Positions 17,071-25,518 of a DNA stretch of 64,000 nt are shown here, in pieces. The first letter of the stretch is position 1, and each line of letters opens with the position of its first letter. Made by a program: the position numbers and the translations under genes. Origin of the DNA: Betaproteobacteria bacterium (GTDB lineage Bacteria; Pseudomonadota; Gammaproteobacteria; Burkholderiales; Usitatibacteraceae); the NCBI GenBank assembly GCA_016711875.1, contig JADJSD010000001.1, forward strand, positions 682,001 through 746,000, given 5' to 3'. A model generated the notes under the pieces. That model was not told the origin of the DNA and did not search any database. It saw nothing but the letters and a program-made list of their open reading frames with translations.

Positions 17071-17451
17071 TCAAGCGCGCTTCGCCTTCGCGGACTTCGG
17101 GCGCGCCGGCGGCTTGCGGGCCGCCGCCCGCACCGCGGCCCCGTAGGCGAGCCCGGCCCAGCGCGCCATCTCGTCCGGGTTTTCCAGCGCCTCGTCGGGC
17201 GCCCGGCGGTACGACATCGCCGTGGAGGTGCCGTCCTTCGATCGGAACACGAACGGTTCGAGATGTTCCGCCTCGAACGCGGCGCGCGTCTCGTCGTCCG
17301 TCTTGAGGTAGAGCACGTCGTCCGCGACGATCGCGAAGAAGAGACCCTCGCGGTAGAGGCCCCAGCCGCCGAACATGGACTTCGCCGTCACGGCGCCCCA
17401 CGGGCGCATGAGCTCCACGAGGTACTCGACCGTTTCGCTGCGGCGGGGCAT
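17071..17451 (-). CDS. TfoX/Sxy N-terminal domain protein
   Basis: A 126-residue protein consisting only of the TfoX N-terminal domain: VEYLVELMRPWGAVTAKSMFGGWGLYREGLFFAIVADDVLYLKTD, with the conserved MFGGxGLY segment. Full TfoX regulators of competence also carry a C-terminal domain, absent here. The C terminus is a basic Lys/Ala/Arg-rich tail. Stand-alone N-domain proteins are common and of uncertain role. The gene follows the lipoprotein gene on the same strand, 6 bp apart. Confidence 0.75.
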   Translation of the reverse strand: MPRRSETVEYLVELMRPWGAVTAKSMFGGWGLYREGLFFAIVADDVLYLKTDDETRAAFEAEHLEPFVFRSKDGTSTAMSYRRAPDEALENPDEMARWAGLAYGAAVRAAARKPPARPKSAKAKRA

Positions 17452-17457
17452 GGCGCC

Positions 17458-18483
17458 TCAGCCGCCCGAGAGCTTCAGGTCGCGCACGCTCGTCCCGAGG
17501 CCCACCTCGAAATCCGTACCCGTCCCCGGAAGCACCTCGCCCAGCACGCCGAAGAGCGTGATGCGGTAGTCCTCCGGCCGCGCGGAAATGGCGGGCAGCG
17601 GCCCGGCCTTGAGCCGCGCGAGAATCGCCTGGAAGTTGGCGTATGTCACGCGCGCGCGGAAGGGCAGCGGCTGGTCCCAGGGCGTCACGGTGCGCATCGC
17701 TTCCGTATCCGCGCCTACCGTGACGTATCGCACGGGCACGCCGGACGCGTCGACCGCGCGCAGCGGGCTCGAGATGAACGCGTTGAGCCCGTCGGAGGCC
17801 TGGTTCTCCACACCCGAGCCGCCCAAGCCGAAGGGCCGGCTCTCGAAGAGGCCGATCACGTGGATGAACTCGGTGTTCGTGGTGAGATCGCGGGCGTAGT
17901 AGAAGAAGCTCACCTGCGCCGTGCCCTCGGCGACATGGGGCTGGCGCGCGGCGATCGTCTTCACCTGCACGAGCGCTTCGATCGTCATCGTGTCCGCGGC
18001 GGTGCGGTAGACGCGGGCGAAAGGCTGCAGCTCCCGCGCGATGCTGGCGCTGGGGCCCTCGCCCACGAGCGGAGCCGCATGCGAGAAGCGCGCCGTGTTG
18101 ATCCAGAAGCCGGCGGCATTGGACGAGAGCTGGAAGGCGCTCGAGGCGTTGGGGGGCGGGTCGTTGCGCAGGCCGCGTTGTGCCGCGCTCGCGGGATCGG
18201 GCGGGTAGAGGCCCGTCACGTCGCCCACGGCCCAGGTCACCGGGTTCGCCACCTGCCCCGCCTGCTCGGGCGTACCCGCGTCGCCGATGTGCTGCACGCG
18301 CATGAAGGTGGCGTTGACCGGGGCGGCGGCGGACTGGGAGACGAAGTTGGCCGCGCCGACGCAGTCGGGGGCGGAGACGAAGGGGGGATCGACGGGTGGG
18401 GGAGTCGTGCCGCCACCGCCACCACCACCTCCGCCGCAGGCAGCAACAAGCAGGCATCCAAGGTAAGAGAGAATTCGCATCAT
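17458..18483 (-). CDS. Putative lipoprotein of unknown function
   Basis: A 341-residue exported protein with a lipobox (LLVAAC, Cys at residue 16) followed by a run of nine Gly and a Pro-rich linker, a common tether in large betaproteobacterial lipoproteins. The mature domain has no motif I recognise. It contains AQVSFFYYARDLTTNTEFIHVIGLFE and appears to be mostly beta strand. There is no signature of an enzyme. It lies directly downstream of the Rhs array on the same strand, after a decayed domain copy, but gives no sign of belonging to it. Confidence 0.55.
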   Translation of the reverse strand: MMRILSYLGCLLVAACGGGGGGGGGTTPPPVDPPFVSAPDCVGAANFVSQSAAAPVNATFMRVQHIGDAGTPEQAGQVANPVTWAVGDVTGLYPPDPASAAQRGLRNDPPPNASSAFQLSSNAAGFWINTARFSHAAPLVGEGPSASIARELQPFARVYRTAADTMTIEALVQVKTIAARQPHVAEGTAQVSFFYYARDLTTNTEFIHVIGLFESRPFGLGGSGVENQASDGLNAFISSPLRAVDASGVPVRYVTVGADTEAMRTVTPWDQPLPFRARVTYANFQAILARLKAGPLPAISARPEDYRITLFGVLGEVLPGTGTDFEVGLGTSVRDLKLSGG

Positions 18484-18539
18484 CGTAACGAGTTCGCGCC
18501 CGCTTCAAGGGCATTCGTGCTTTGACTTGCTTGAGTTCA

Positions 18540-18770
18540 GCCTGGTTCACGGCACGACAATGCGAAGGATAGTAGCCCGGCGCCTGCAGCGCCGCCGCAT
18601 TGGCCGCCGTGCCCCGGTCGTCGTTGGCGGCGATCTGCGTCGTCCACCCAGACGAGCTGCAGCAGCGGGTTGGGCCGGCTATTCGGGATCCTGGCCGCCC
18701 CGATCGAGCGTCCCCGCGCCCGGGTCACCACCGTCTGGGGCGAGCTTCCCCGATCGCTGGTCAGGTAAGA
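18540..18770 (-). pseudogene. Decayed copy of the IRARGPSL-type C-terminal domain
   Basis: A frameshifted remnant similar to the fragment at 21275-21616. Recognisable pieces are PQTVVTRARG, IPNSRPNPLLQL and, in another frame, the AANDDWGTAAN-like part. It lies just after the immunity gene of Rhs cassette 1, matching the place of the better-preserved copy between cassettes 3 and 2, so it is probably the scar of a cassette boundary. Confidence 0.6.
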
Positions 18771-19087
18771 GCCTGAACCAACTCCCGGCAACACTGCAAG
18801 ATATCGTCGCGAGCCGTTGCAAGATATGCGTCCGACTCCGAATCAATCTTTTTCAATGACCCCGAAGCGTATCTATCGCGCAAGTTTCCACGTGGAAAAT
18901 GCTCGGTCTCTGAATCGATCCCGCGGAATGGCAGAAACAACGCGCTATCAGGATCTCCATACTCAAATCGCAATCTGCATATCTTGCGTACGCCTTCGAT
19001 CAAGTCGATCCGACCATCGAGCATCGCTTGAGATACGGCAACGATCGCCTGCTTGCTTTCCGCGGAAGTTGTCTTGTTCTCACTCAC
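18761..19087 (-). CDS. Probable immunity protein of Rhs cassette 1 (DUF2489-like)
   Basis: A 108-residue soluble alpha-helical protein. Segments such as GRIDLIEGVRKICRLR, FRGIDSETEHFPRG and DILQCCRELVQAL resemble the DUF2489 family. The start is a GTG at 19087, 3 bp after the TGA (19091-19093) that ends the toxin tip in its proper frame. That is the tight toxin-immunity spacing seen in polymorphic toxin loci. I infer that it neutralises the cassette 1 toxin. Codon use is less GC-rich than flanking housekeeping genes, fitting transfer. Confidence 0.6.
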   Translation of the reverse strand: MSENKTTSAESKQAIVAVSQAMLDGRIDLIEGVRKICRLRFEYGDPDSALFLPFRGIDSETEHFPRGNLRDRYASGSLKKIDSESDAYLATARDDILQCCRELVQALT

Positions 19088-19090
19088 AGG

Positions 19091-20037
19091 TCACTCCCCG
19101 GGAAACTTGGTCTTGAACTCTACCCTTTGATCAGTCGAGACATTCTCGGTCCAGTGCGTTTCGAACTTCGTTCCGTCCTTCGCCTTAAAGGTTGAACTGC
19201 TCTTCTTGACCCAGTCGCTGGCCTGTCCGCCATGTTCTGCCGCAACTCGTTGGCCGTCACGGAATCCCACTCGCGCCGCATCTCCGGCCAGCGCAATCCC
19301 CGTCTCCCCATTTGTGCCTGACTTGCCAGCGCCTTGCTCAGATTGAGCCCACTGGTCGCGCTTTCGGCGCCACTTGCAGCCGCACGCGCTGCTCCTTGGT
19401 CAAGGGTCTTGGTACCCAGACCCATTGGCGTATCGCCAGGCAAGAAGCTCATCGCCCCCGCAATGGCCCCATCCCGCGCCGCGCTCGACTGCGCCGCCAT
19501 CGCCCAATCGACCGAGCCGAACGCCGCCTTCTGGCTGATCGCATCGGCTATCGTCCCGAGCCCCGCCCCGAACGCGCCCCCACCGAAGAAGCGGCCCAGT
19601 AGCAGGAGTGGACTCCTCCCATCCGGATCGACGAACTTGTAGGGGTTGTTGTTGGCGTACGCGTACCGGTTGAACGAGTGCACGTTCGCCTCGCTGAAGC
19701 CCACCGGGTCCACCCCCATGAACCGACCCAGCGCCGGGTCGTACCACCTCGCCCCGTAGTACGAGAGCCCCGCCGCCTCCACGTGCGCCTTGCCCGTGTA
19801 CCACGGCAACTGCTCCGCCGGGGCCTTCGGGTCCAGCCTCTCCCCGTAGGGCTTGTACCCCTGCCGCCAGAGCACGTTCCCGGCATCGTCGGTGGCCGCC
19901 ATGGGCGTGCCCGCCAGGTCGTTGTGGTAGTAGATGAACTTCGGGACTTGCGCCTGCGAGGCGAGAGCCAGGGATCCCAGCGCCAGGGCGGCGAGGACGG
20001 TGCGGATGCGGGCGAATGCGTGCTTGAACAGTCTCAT
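19091..20037 (-). CDS. Rhs-core secreted toxin, cassette 1 (frameshifted tip)
   Basis: Signal peptide (residues 1-29, LAALALGSLALASQAQ), then one Rhs-associated core of about 110 residues (FIYYHNDLAGTPMAATDDAG, PYGERLDP, YGARWYDPALGRFMGVDPVG, NNNPYKFVDPDGR), then a variable tip. In the core frame the protein ends at 19120 (305 aa) in a basic, toxin-unlike tail. In another frame, open from 19399 to a TGA at 19091-19093, the sequence reads like a real domain (TGIALAGDAARVGFRDG, WVKKSSSTFKAKDG, RVEFKTKFPGE) and stops 3 bp before the immunity gene. A single indel between about 19330 and 19399 explains both. Toxin activity is unknown. Confidence 0.6.
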
Positions 20038-20105
20038 GGTCTTCTCCTGCCCAGGCTACGGCAGCACCGCGATCACAACTTTCTCGCTCGCAATATTGGA
20101 ACCCG

Positions 20106-20333
20106 CTAGATCAAGTCGACCTGTACATGATGAATCGTGGAATTACCCGACTTACGTGCCCGGCTTTCCAAATGGGATCCACCCCACTCTGAGGACATCA
20201 AGTGAACATGATCGGTCTTACCGCGAGCCAGGAATTCCAACTGGGCCATTAGAGACGCAAGCCCTTCGCGATCAAGGAATACGTGCAGCTTCTCGGGGGC
20301 CTTGCCCTCGCAAGACAGTTCGACGCTAATCAC
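20106..20333 (-). CDS. Immunity protein of Rhs cassette 2 (Imm32-like)
   Basis: A 75-residue protein reading VISVELSCEGKAPEKLHVFL, then DHVHLMSSEWGGSHL. The HVHLMSxxWGGxxL stretch is like the Imm32 group of immunity proteins. I chose the GTG at 20333, which overlaps the toxin stop by 8 bp, so production is coupled to the toxin. Starts further upstream would run through the toxin gene in another frame. It would protect the producer from the cassette 2 toxin. Confidence 0.6.
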   Translation of the reverse strand: MISVELSCEGKAPEKLHVFLDREGLASLMAQLEFLARGKTDHVHLMSSEWGGSHLESRARKSGNSTIHHVQVDLI

Positions 20334-21255
20334 GCTGACCTCCCATTGGATAGTCTCTAGGCGCCAGTTTGTCGCGCGCCTCACGTGGGCGATGCACCCC
20401 CACATGTGGCCCCTTCGGTTCCCCATGATTGGCGTCGATGTGATAGCCACGCCCTGTATCCGGGTTGACAAAGGTTCCTCGTCCCTCTGAAGGATTCGGT
20501 CCCCGTGCCTCGAAGCCGCGCCCGACAAGCATTTCCGCAATCTCAGCGGCAGATTTTCCACCAAACGGGTTCGCGCCCAAGCTTCCCGCTTTGTTCGACT
20601 CCGAGAAGATGAGTCCGCCCAACTTGTCTTGCAACACTGCTGGCAAGCCACCAACCGCGAAATTGACCAGATCGGTGATCCCCAGCGTAGGTACTGAAAG
20701 ACCGGGCAATGAGTTGCCACTTCCAAAGCCCTCGAGCTGCCTCGCCTGCTGCTGCTCAGACGGCCGCCCCGCCAATGCAGGTGGTGTTGCCGCAATCGCC
20801 CGACCAGGCGGCACCAGCGCAGGCACCGCCTGCTTGCCATCCGGATCGACGAACTTGTAGGGGTTGTTGTTGGCGTACGCGTACCGGTTGAACGAGTGCA
20901 CGTTCGCCTCGCTGAAGCCCACCGGGTCCACCCCCATGAACCGACCCAGCGCCGGGTCGTACCACCTCGCCCCGAAATAGGAGAGCCCCGCCGCCTCCAC
21001 GTGCGCCTTGCCCGTGTACCACGGCAACTGCTCCGCCGGGGCCTTCGGATCGAGCCTCTCCCCATAAGGCTTGTAGCTCTGGCGCCACCGGAGATTGCCC
21101 GCCCCGTCGGTGGCCGCCATGGGCGTGCCCGCCAGGTCGTTGTGGTAGTAGATGAACTTCGGGACTTGCGCCTGCGAGGCAAGAGCGAGCGATCCCAGCG
21201 CCAGGGCGGCAAGGACGGTGCGGATGCAGGCGAATGCGTGCTTGAACAGTCTCAT
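20326..21255 (-). CDS. Rhs-core secreted toxin, cassette 2
   Basis: A 309-residue protein with a signal peptide and Rhs core almost identical to cassette 1 (differences such as GAGNLRWRQSYKPYGER and YFGARWYDP). After FVDPDGK the sequence is unique to this cassette: a low-complexity linker, a hydrophobic helix (TLGITDLVNFAVGGLPAVL) and a C-terminal domain GRGTFVNPDTGRGYHIDANH with GPHVGVHRPRE. The His/Asp/Asn/His pattern suggests a nuclease-like toxin, but I cannot name the family. The immunity gene overlaps its 3' end by 8 bp. Confidence 0.7.
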   Translation of the reverse strand: MRLFKHAFACIRTVLAALALGSLALASQAQVPKFIYYHNDLAGTPMAATDGAGNLRWRQSYKPYGERLDPKAPAEQLPWYTGKAHVEAAGLSYFGARWYDPALGRFMGVDPVGFSEANVHSFNRYAYANNNPYKFVDPDGKQAVPALVPPGRAIAATPPALAGRPSEQQQARQLEGFGSGNSLPGLSVPTLGITDLVNFAVGGLPAVLQDKLGGLIFSESNKAGSLGANPFGGKSAAEIAEMLVGRGFEARGPNPSEGRGTFVNPDTGRGYHIDANHGEPKGPHVGVHRPREARDKLAPRDYPMGGQRD

Positions 21256-21274
21256 GGTCTTCTCCTCGCCCAGT

Positions 21275-21616
21275 CTACGGCAGCACCGCGAACACTTCGA
21301 CGAGCCCCATCCCCGTGGTGCCTCCCACCCCGCTCACGATCGCGGTGTAGCCCCCCGGGTTCAGCGTCACCAGCAGCGCCGACTCGTTCGGGTGCGAGGG
21401 CTGGTAGCCCAGCGCCTGCAGCGTCGCCGCGTTGGCCGCCGTGCCCCAGTCGTCGTTGGCGGCGATCTGCGTCGCCCCCGAGAAGAGCTGCAGCAGCGGG
21501 TTGGGCAGGTAGTTCGGGATCCCGGCGGCGGCCAGGGAAGGACCCCGCGCCCGGATCACCACCGTCTGCGGCGTGCTTCCCCCCATCACGAGCCCGGCGA
21601 TCATCACGTTGTCCAT
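21275..21616 (-). pseudogene. 5'-truncated IRARGPSL-type C-terminal domain
   Basis: A 113-codon frame, PQTVVIRARGPSLAAAGIPN, NPLLQLFSGATQIAANDDWG, GYTAIVSGVGGTTGMGLVEV, ending FAVLP. This is a domain normally found at the C terminus of large secreted proteins, and nothing precedes it here, so it is the tail of a lost gene. It lies between the immunity gene of cassette 3 and the start of cassette 2 (19 bp upstream). The last codons (AVLP plus stop) also survive just before cassette 1 (20040-20065), showing that the unit was duplicated with the cassettes. Confidence 0.6.
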
Positions 21617-21663
21617 GCCACGGCCAGAGCCGCAAATGCATCTACACCGTTTGCGACAATTGA

Positions 21664-22098
21664 CTAGGTCGCAGCGAACTTCAGGGCGACCTGGTGAACA
21701 TCGCGCTGTAGATCCTCGCGCATCAGTTCCACGCCCTGATGTACCGCAAATTCGGCAATCTCAGCAATTGCCGCCTTCACCCCTGACGCCAAGAAGCTTT
21801 TAAGGGCGGGAAGATCATTAGCTGCCCAAATGTCCCGAGATACGTAGATGTCAGCAGTGGCAAAAGCGCCCTTCTTTTGCAGAGCCACGCCTTCGACCCC
21901 GCGCTTGCCCCAGGCTTGTATCGAACCATCGATCCGAAGCACGAGCGCGATCTCCTTGATCGTCCCGCCGTACGGACCTCGGCATCCATCGGCCAACATC
22001 CTCCTAAACGTCAGGACTTGTGCATTTGTCGCGTCGTGAGCATCCCTCCCACCCACATCGGCACCTAAGGTAATAAATGCACGATTCATGTCACTCAT
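21664..22098 (-). CDS. Probable immunity protein of Rhs cassette 3
   Basis: A 144-residue soluble protein. The ATG at 22098 overlaps the toxin stop (ATGA), which decides the start. The sequence has a beta-rich first half (YGGTIKEIALVLRIDGSIQAWG) and a helical second half (LPALKSFLASGVKAAIAEIAEFAV). I do not recognise a named immunity family with certainty. The role is inferred from exact coupling to the toxin gene. Confidence 0.5.
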   Translation of the reverse strand: MSDMNRAFITLGADVGGRDAHDATNAQVLTFRRMLADGCRGPYGGTIKEIALVLRIDGSIQAWGKRGVEGVALQKKGAFATADIYVSRDIWAANDLPALKSFLASGVKAAIAEIAEFAVHQGVELMREDLQRDVHQVALKFAAT

Positions 22099-23000
22099 TC
22101 GCCCAACCTCTTGCCAGCCCAAGGTTCGCGGTTGTCGGGCCCGGGGCGGCGCTCCACCAAGTCCCGTTCCTTCTTGATCATCTCGCACCTCGGTCCGCAG
22201 TCGGTCCGAACAACCGTGCCTCCATCGATTTCTTTCGCGGTGTAGCGCTTGGCAGGATCTTCGTGCTTCGTAATCCCGTGCTTCAGGAAGTTGCCATCCT
22301 TGTCGTACTTCTCGTACAAGGTGGCGGGTCGACTATCAATCTTGTTCCCGTGCGCAGCCTTCTCCAATCCCTTTGCGGCAGTTTCGACATCCGATGCTGC
22401 CTCAGCAGCCTTCCCGACCGACCGAATCGCACCGACTCCACCCGGCACGAACGGCACGGCCACGGCGAGGCCGTCCACTGCCGCCCCGAGGAAGTTCCCC
22501 AGCGTCGGCTCCCGGCGGAACATCTCCACGCTGATCCCGAAACTGATCAGGTCGAAGACCGTCTCCGCCGCCCGCCCATCCGGATCGACGAACTTGTAGG
22601 GGTTGTTGTTGGCGTACGCATACCGGTTGAACGAGTGCACGTTCGCCTCGCTGAAGCCCACCGGGTCCACTCCCATGAAGCGACCCAGCGCCGGGTCGTA
22701 CCACCTCGCCCCAAAATAGGAGAGCCCCGCCGCCTCCACGTGCGCCTTGCCCGTGTACCAGGGCAACTGGTCCGCCGGGGCCTTCGGGTCCAGCCTCTCC
22801 CCATAAGGCTTGTAGCTCTGGCGCCACAGGAGATTGCCCGCCCCGTCGGTGGCCGCCATCGGCGTGCCCGCCAGGTCGTTGTGGTAGTAGATGTCGGTCG
22901 TCCCCGCCTGCGAGACAAGAGCGAGCGATCCCAGCGCCAGGGCGCCGATGGAAAGCAAACGTCGGATAGCGCGGATCATCGTCATCATCCAGTTTGTCAT
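22095..23000 (-). CDS. Rhs-core secreted toxin, cassette 3
   Basis: A 301-residue protein starting MTNWMMTMIRAIRRLLS at an ATG overlapping the stop of the DUF4214 remnant (ATGA at 22997-23000). Signal peptide, then the shared Rhs core, then a unique tip. The tip has a hydrophobic pretoxin-like stretch (LAVAVPFVPGGVGAIRSVG) and ends in a domain with TLYEKYDKDGNFLKHGITK, KRYTAKEI and NREPWAGKR. The LYEKYD...KHGIT...RY spacing is reminiscent of GIY-YIG nuclease folds, an inference only. An immunity-like gene follows with an ATGA overlap. Confidence 0.7.
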   Translation of the reverse strand: MTNWMMTMIRAIRRLLSIGALALGSLALVSQAGTTDIYYHNDLAGTPMAATDGAGNLLWRQSYKPYGERLDPKAPADQLPWYTGKAHVEAAGLSYFGARWYDPALGRFMGVDPVGFSEANVHSFNRYAYANNNPYKFVDPDGRAAETVFDLISFGISVEMFRREPTLGNFLGAAVDGLAVAVPFVPGGVGAIRSVGKAAEAASDVETAAKGLEKAAHGNKIDSRPATLYEKYDKDGNFLKHGITKHEDPAKRYTAKEIDGGTVVRTDCGPRCEMIKKERDLVERRPGPDNREPWAGKRLGE

Positions 23001-23530
23001 GGGGGCAGGCATCCTTCCGCGATGACCGCGTTGATGCGGCTGGTGAATTCCGCGGTGGCGATGAAATCCTGGCGCACCCGGTCGCGGCTACGCGCTCCCG
23101 AGGCAATCTCGTTGATCCAGAACTGTACGCCGGCCAGATCGCCGCCGCGACGAAGGAACGTGTTGTACAGGTCTCCCACGTACTGCGCGTTCGTTCGGTT
23201 GCGCGCCGCATACTCGGCGCTGCCGGCGAAGCCGCTGGAGAGCGCCTCGACCAGCGAATAGACGGCCGCCGCCCCTTGGCACTGCGCGGTTCGAAACTGC
23301 CAGACGAGGCCGGAGAGCCCGCCGTTGTCGGGAAGACGGGCGAGCAGTCCGCGGTACAGGTCCATCACCGTGTCCACCTCCTTGCGAACCGGCGCGTTGC
23401 CGAAGAGAGCTTGGGTGAAGGTCTGGAACTCGGTGGAGAAGAGGAAGAACACCAACTCCGCACGGCCCCCGAGAGCGACCAGGATCCCGATGGACCGGAC
23501 CCACCCTCGATAGAATACCGGCAATTCCAT
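22997..23530 (-). pseudogene. Truncated DUF4214 protein remnant
   Basis: A 177-codon frame without signal peptide, homologous to the last third of the DUF4214 protein at 299-1813 (shared YRGLLARLPDNGG, QFRTAQCQGAAAV, YNTFLRRGGDLAGVQFW, AEFTSRINAVIAEGCLP). The first 25 residues (VFYRGWVRSIGILVALGG) look out of frame compared with the intact paralogue. Its stop overlaps the start of Rhs cassette 3, so it is the leading member of the Rhs array transcription unit. Confidence 0.65.
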
Positions 23531-23578
23531 GTCCGAAAACGGCGAGCGGATGGCCGGAGGCGGGCGGATAATCCGCCC

Positions 23579-25027
23579 ATGCATCTCGACCCCGACCAGT
23601 GCTTCCGCGCCCTCAAGTCCCATGACGCCCGTTTCGACGGCCGCTTCTTCGTGGGCGTGGGGACGACGCGCGTCTACTGCCGGCCGGTGTGCACCGCGAG
23701 GACCCCGCTTCGCAAGAACTGCTCCTTCTTCCCGAGCGCGGCCGCGGCGGAGAACGAAGGCTTCCGCCCCTGCCTTCGCTGCCGACCCGAGCTCGCACCC
23801 GGTTACGCCACCGTCGATGCCAACCGCCGCCTCGCGCGCGCCGCAGCCAACCGCATCGAGGATGGCCGGCTGGAGGACGCAAGCCTCGAGGATCTCGCCG
23901 CGAAACTCGGCGTCACGGACCGGCACCTGCGCCGCGTGTTCAAGGAGGAGTTCGGCGTCTCGCCCGTGGAGTACGCGCAGACGCAGCGCCTGCTCCTCGC
24001 CAAGCGCCTGCTCACCGACACGCACCTGCCCGTGCTCGAGGTGGCGATGGCGAGCGGGTTCGCGAGCCTGCGACGCTTCAATGATCTCTTCAAGTCGCGC
24101 TACCGCATGACGCCCATGGAACTGCGGGCCAAGGCGCCGTCCTCGCGCGACGCCGACCGGCTCGTGTTCGACCTCGCCTACCGGCCGCCCTACGACTGGG
24201 CCTCGATGCTCGCGTTCCTCGAGGGCCGCGCGGTGAAGGGCGTGGAGACGGTCGATGCGAAGCGTTACCGGCGAACGGTCCGCCTGGAAGGCACGAAGTC
24301 CGTCCACGGCTGGATCGAGGTCGCGCCCTCGCCGAGGAAGTCCGCGCTCCGGGTCACCGCCTCCAGCTCTCTCGCGGGCGCCCTGCCGCTCCTCCTCGCC
24401 CGCGTGAAGTCGCTCTTCGACCTGGCCTGCCGCCCCGACGAGATCGCCGCCGCGCTGGGGCCGCTCGCGAAGTTGCATCCGGGGTTGCGCCTGCCCGGCG
24501 CCATGGACGGCTTCGAGATCGCGGTGCGTGCGATCCTCGGCCAGCAGGTGACGGTGAAGGCCGCCACCACGATCGCGGGGCGGTTCGCGGCCGCGTTCGG
24601 CGAGGCGATCGAGACGCCGCACGACGGATTGGAGCGGCTCTTCCCGACACCGCGAGACATCGCGGCGACATCGACGAACGACATCGCCGCGCAGGGCATC
24701 ATCGCCAGCCGCGCGCGCGCCATCCATGCGCTCGCCCACGCAATGGTCGAGGGCCGGCTCGTGCTGGAGCCCGATGCGAACGTCGACGCGACGATCGAAG
24801 CCCTGCAGGCCATTGCCGGCATCGGCCCCTGGACCGCGCACTACATCGCCATGCGTGCCCTCGCGTGGCCCGACGCCTTCCCGCATCCGGATGTCGCGGT
24901 GCTGAAGGCGATGAAGGAATCGAACGGCCGCCGCGCACTCGCGCAGGCCGAGGCCTGGCGCCCCTTCCGCGCCTACGCCGTGCTGCACCTGTGGAAGTCG
25001 CTCGAAACGACGAGGAACAAGCCATGA
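23579..25027 (+). CDS. Ada-AlkA fusion: methyl acceptor/regulator plus 3-methyladenine glycosylase
   Basis: A 482-residue DNA alkylation repair protein. Residues 1-75 are the Ada zinc domain with Cys34, Cys38, Cys65 and Cys68, in which Cys34 should accept methyl groups from phosphotriesters. Residues 80-180 are an AraC-type helix-turn-helix (LGVTDRHLRRVFKEEFGVSP). Residues 190-300 match the AlkA N-terminal domain, and 310-480 the helix-hairpin-helix glycosylase with GIGPWTAHYIAMR and the catalytic Asp in FPHPDVAV. It likely senses methylation, activates the operon and removes 3-methyladenine. The ATG at 23579 starts the Ada domain directly. The stop overlaps the next ATG. Confidence 0.88.
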   Translation: MHLDPDQCFRALKSHDARFDGRFFVGVGTTRVYCRPVCTARTPLRKNCSFFPSAAAAENEGFRPCLRCRPELAPGYATVDANRRLARAAANRIEDGRLEDASLEDLAAKLGVTDRHLRRVFKEEFGVSPVEYAQTQRLLLAKRLLTDTHLPVLEVAMASGFASLRRFNDLFKSRYRMTPMELRAKAPSSRDADRLVFDLAYRPPYDWASMLAFLEGRAVKGVETVDAKRYRRTVRLEGTKSVHGWIEVAPSPRKSALRVTASSSLAGALPLLLARVKSLFDLACRPDEIAAALGPLAKLHPGLRLPGAMDGFEIAVRAILGQQVTVKAATTIAGRFAAAFGEAIETPHDGLERLFPTPRDIAATSTNDIAAQGIIASRARAIHALAHAMVEGRLVLEPDANVDATIEALQAIAGIGPWTAHYIAMRALAWPDAFPHPDVAVLKAMKESNGRRALAQAEAWRPFRAYAVLHLWKSLETTRNKP

Positions 25028-25518
25028 CCCGATTCGCCCGCCTCCGCACCTCGCTCGGCACGCTGCTTCTCATCGCCGCCGACGACGCCCTCACCGGCCT
25101 TCACTTCGTGGGCGGCAAGCACGTGCCCGACATCGATCCGTCGTGGCTCGAGGAACCGGACTTTCCGCTCTTCAAGCGTTGCGCCGCGCAGATGGAGGAA
25201 TACCTCGCAGGCGAGCGCGGAAAGTTCGACCTGCCCCTCGCGCCGAAAGGGACGGCATTCCAGCAACGCGTGTGGCGCGAGATCGCGAAGGTGCCCTTCG
25301 GCGAGACGATCACGTATTCGCAACTCGCCGCGCGGGCCGGCGCGCCAGGATCGGCCCGTGCCGCCGGCGCAGCCACGGGCCGCAACCCCATCTCGCTCAT
25401 CGTGCCCTGCCACCGCATCGTCGCCACCGACGGCAGCCTCACGGGCTACGCGGGCGGGCTGGACCGCAAGGAGAAGCTCCTCAAGCTGGAGGGCGCGCTC
25501 GAGGGGGTGCCGGCTTGA
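25024..25518 (+). CDS. ogt: O6-alkylguanine-DNA alkyltransferase
   Basis: A 164-residue suicide methyltransferase that moves alkyl groups from O6-guanine to its own cysteine. The active site PCHRIV is present (NPISLIVPCHRIVATDG), with the helix-turn-helix arginine-finger region (TFGETITYSQLAARAG-like) and the N-terminal ribonuclease-H-like subdomain of the Ogt family. The ATG overlaps the Ada-AlkA stop (ATGA at 25024-25027), so the two are coupled, which fits one adaptive-response operon. Confidence 0.9.
   Translation: MTRFARLRTSLGTLLLIAADDALTGLHFVGGKHVPDIDPSWLEEPDFPLFKRCAAQMEEYLAGERGKFDLPLAPKGTAFQQRVWREIAKVPFGETITYSQLAARAGAPGSARAAGAATGRNPISLIVPCHRIVATDGSLTGYAGGLDRKEKLLKLEGALEGVPA

Noticed and set aside
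18537..23530. Rhs array considered as part of a type VI secretion locus
   Set aside because: No VgrG, PAAR, Hcp or sheath gene is present in the window.
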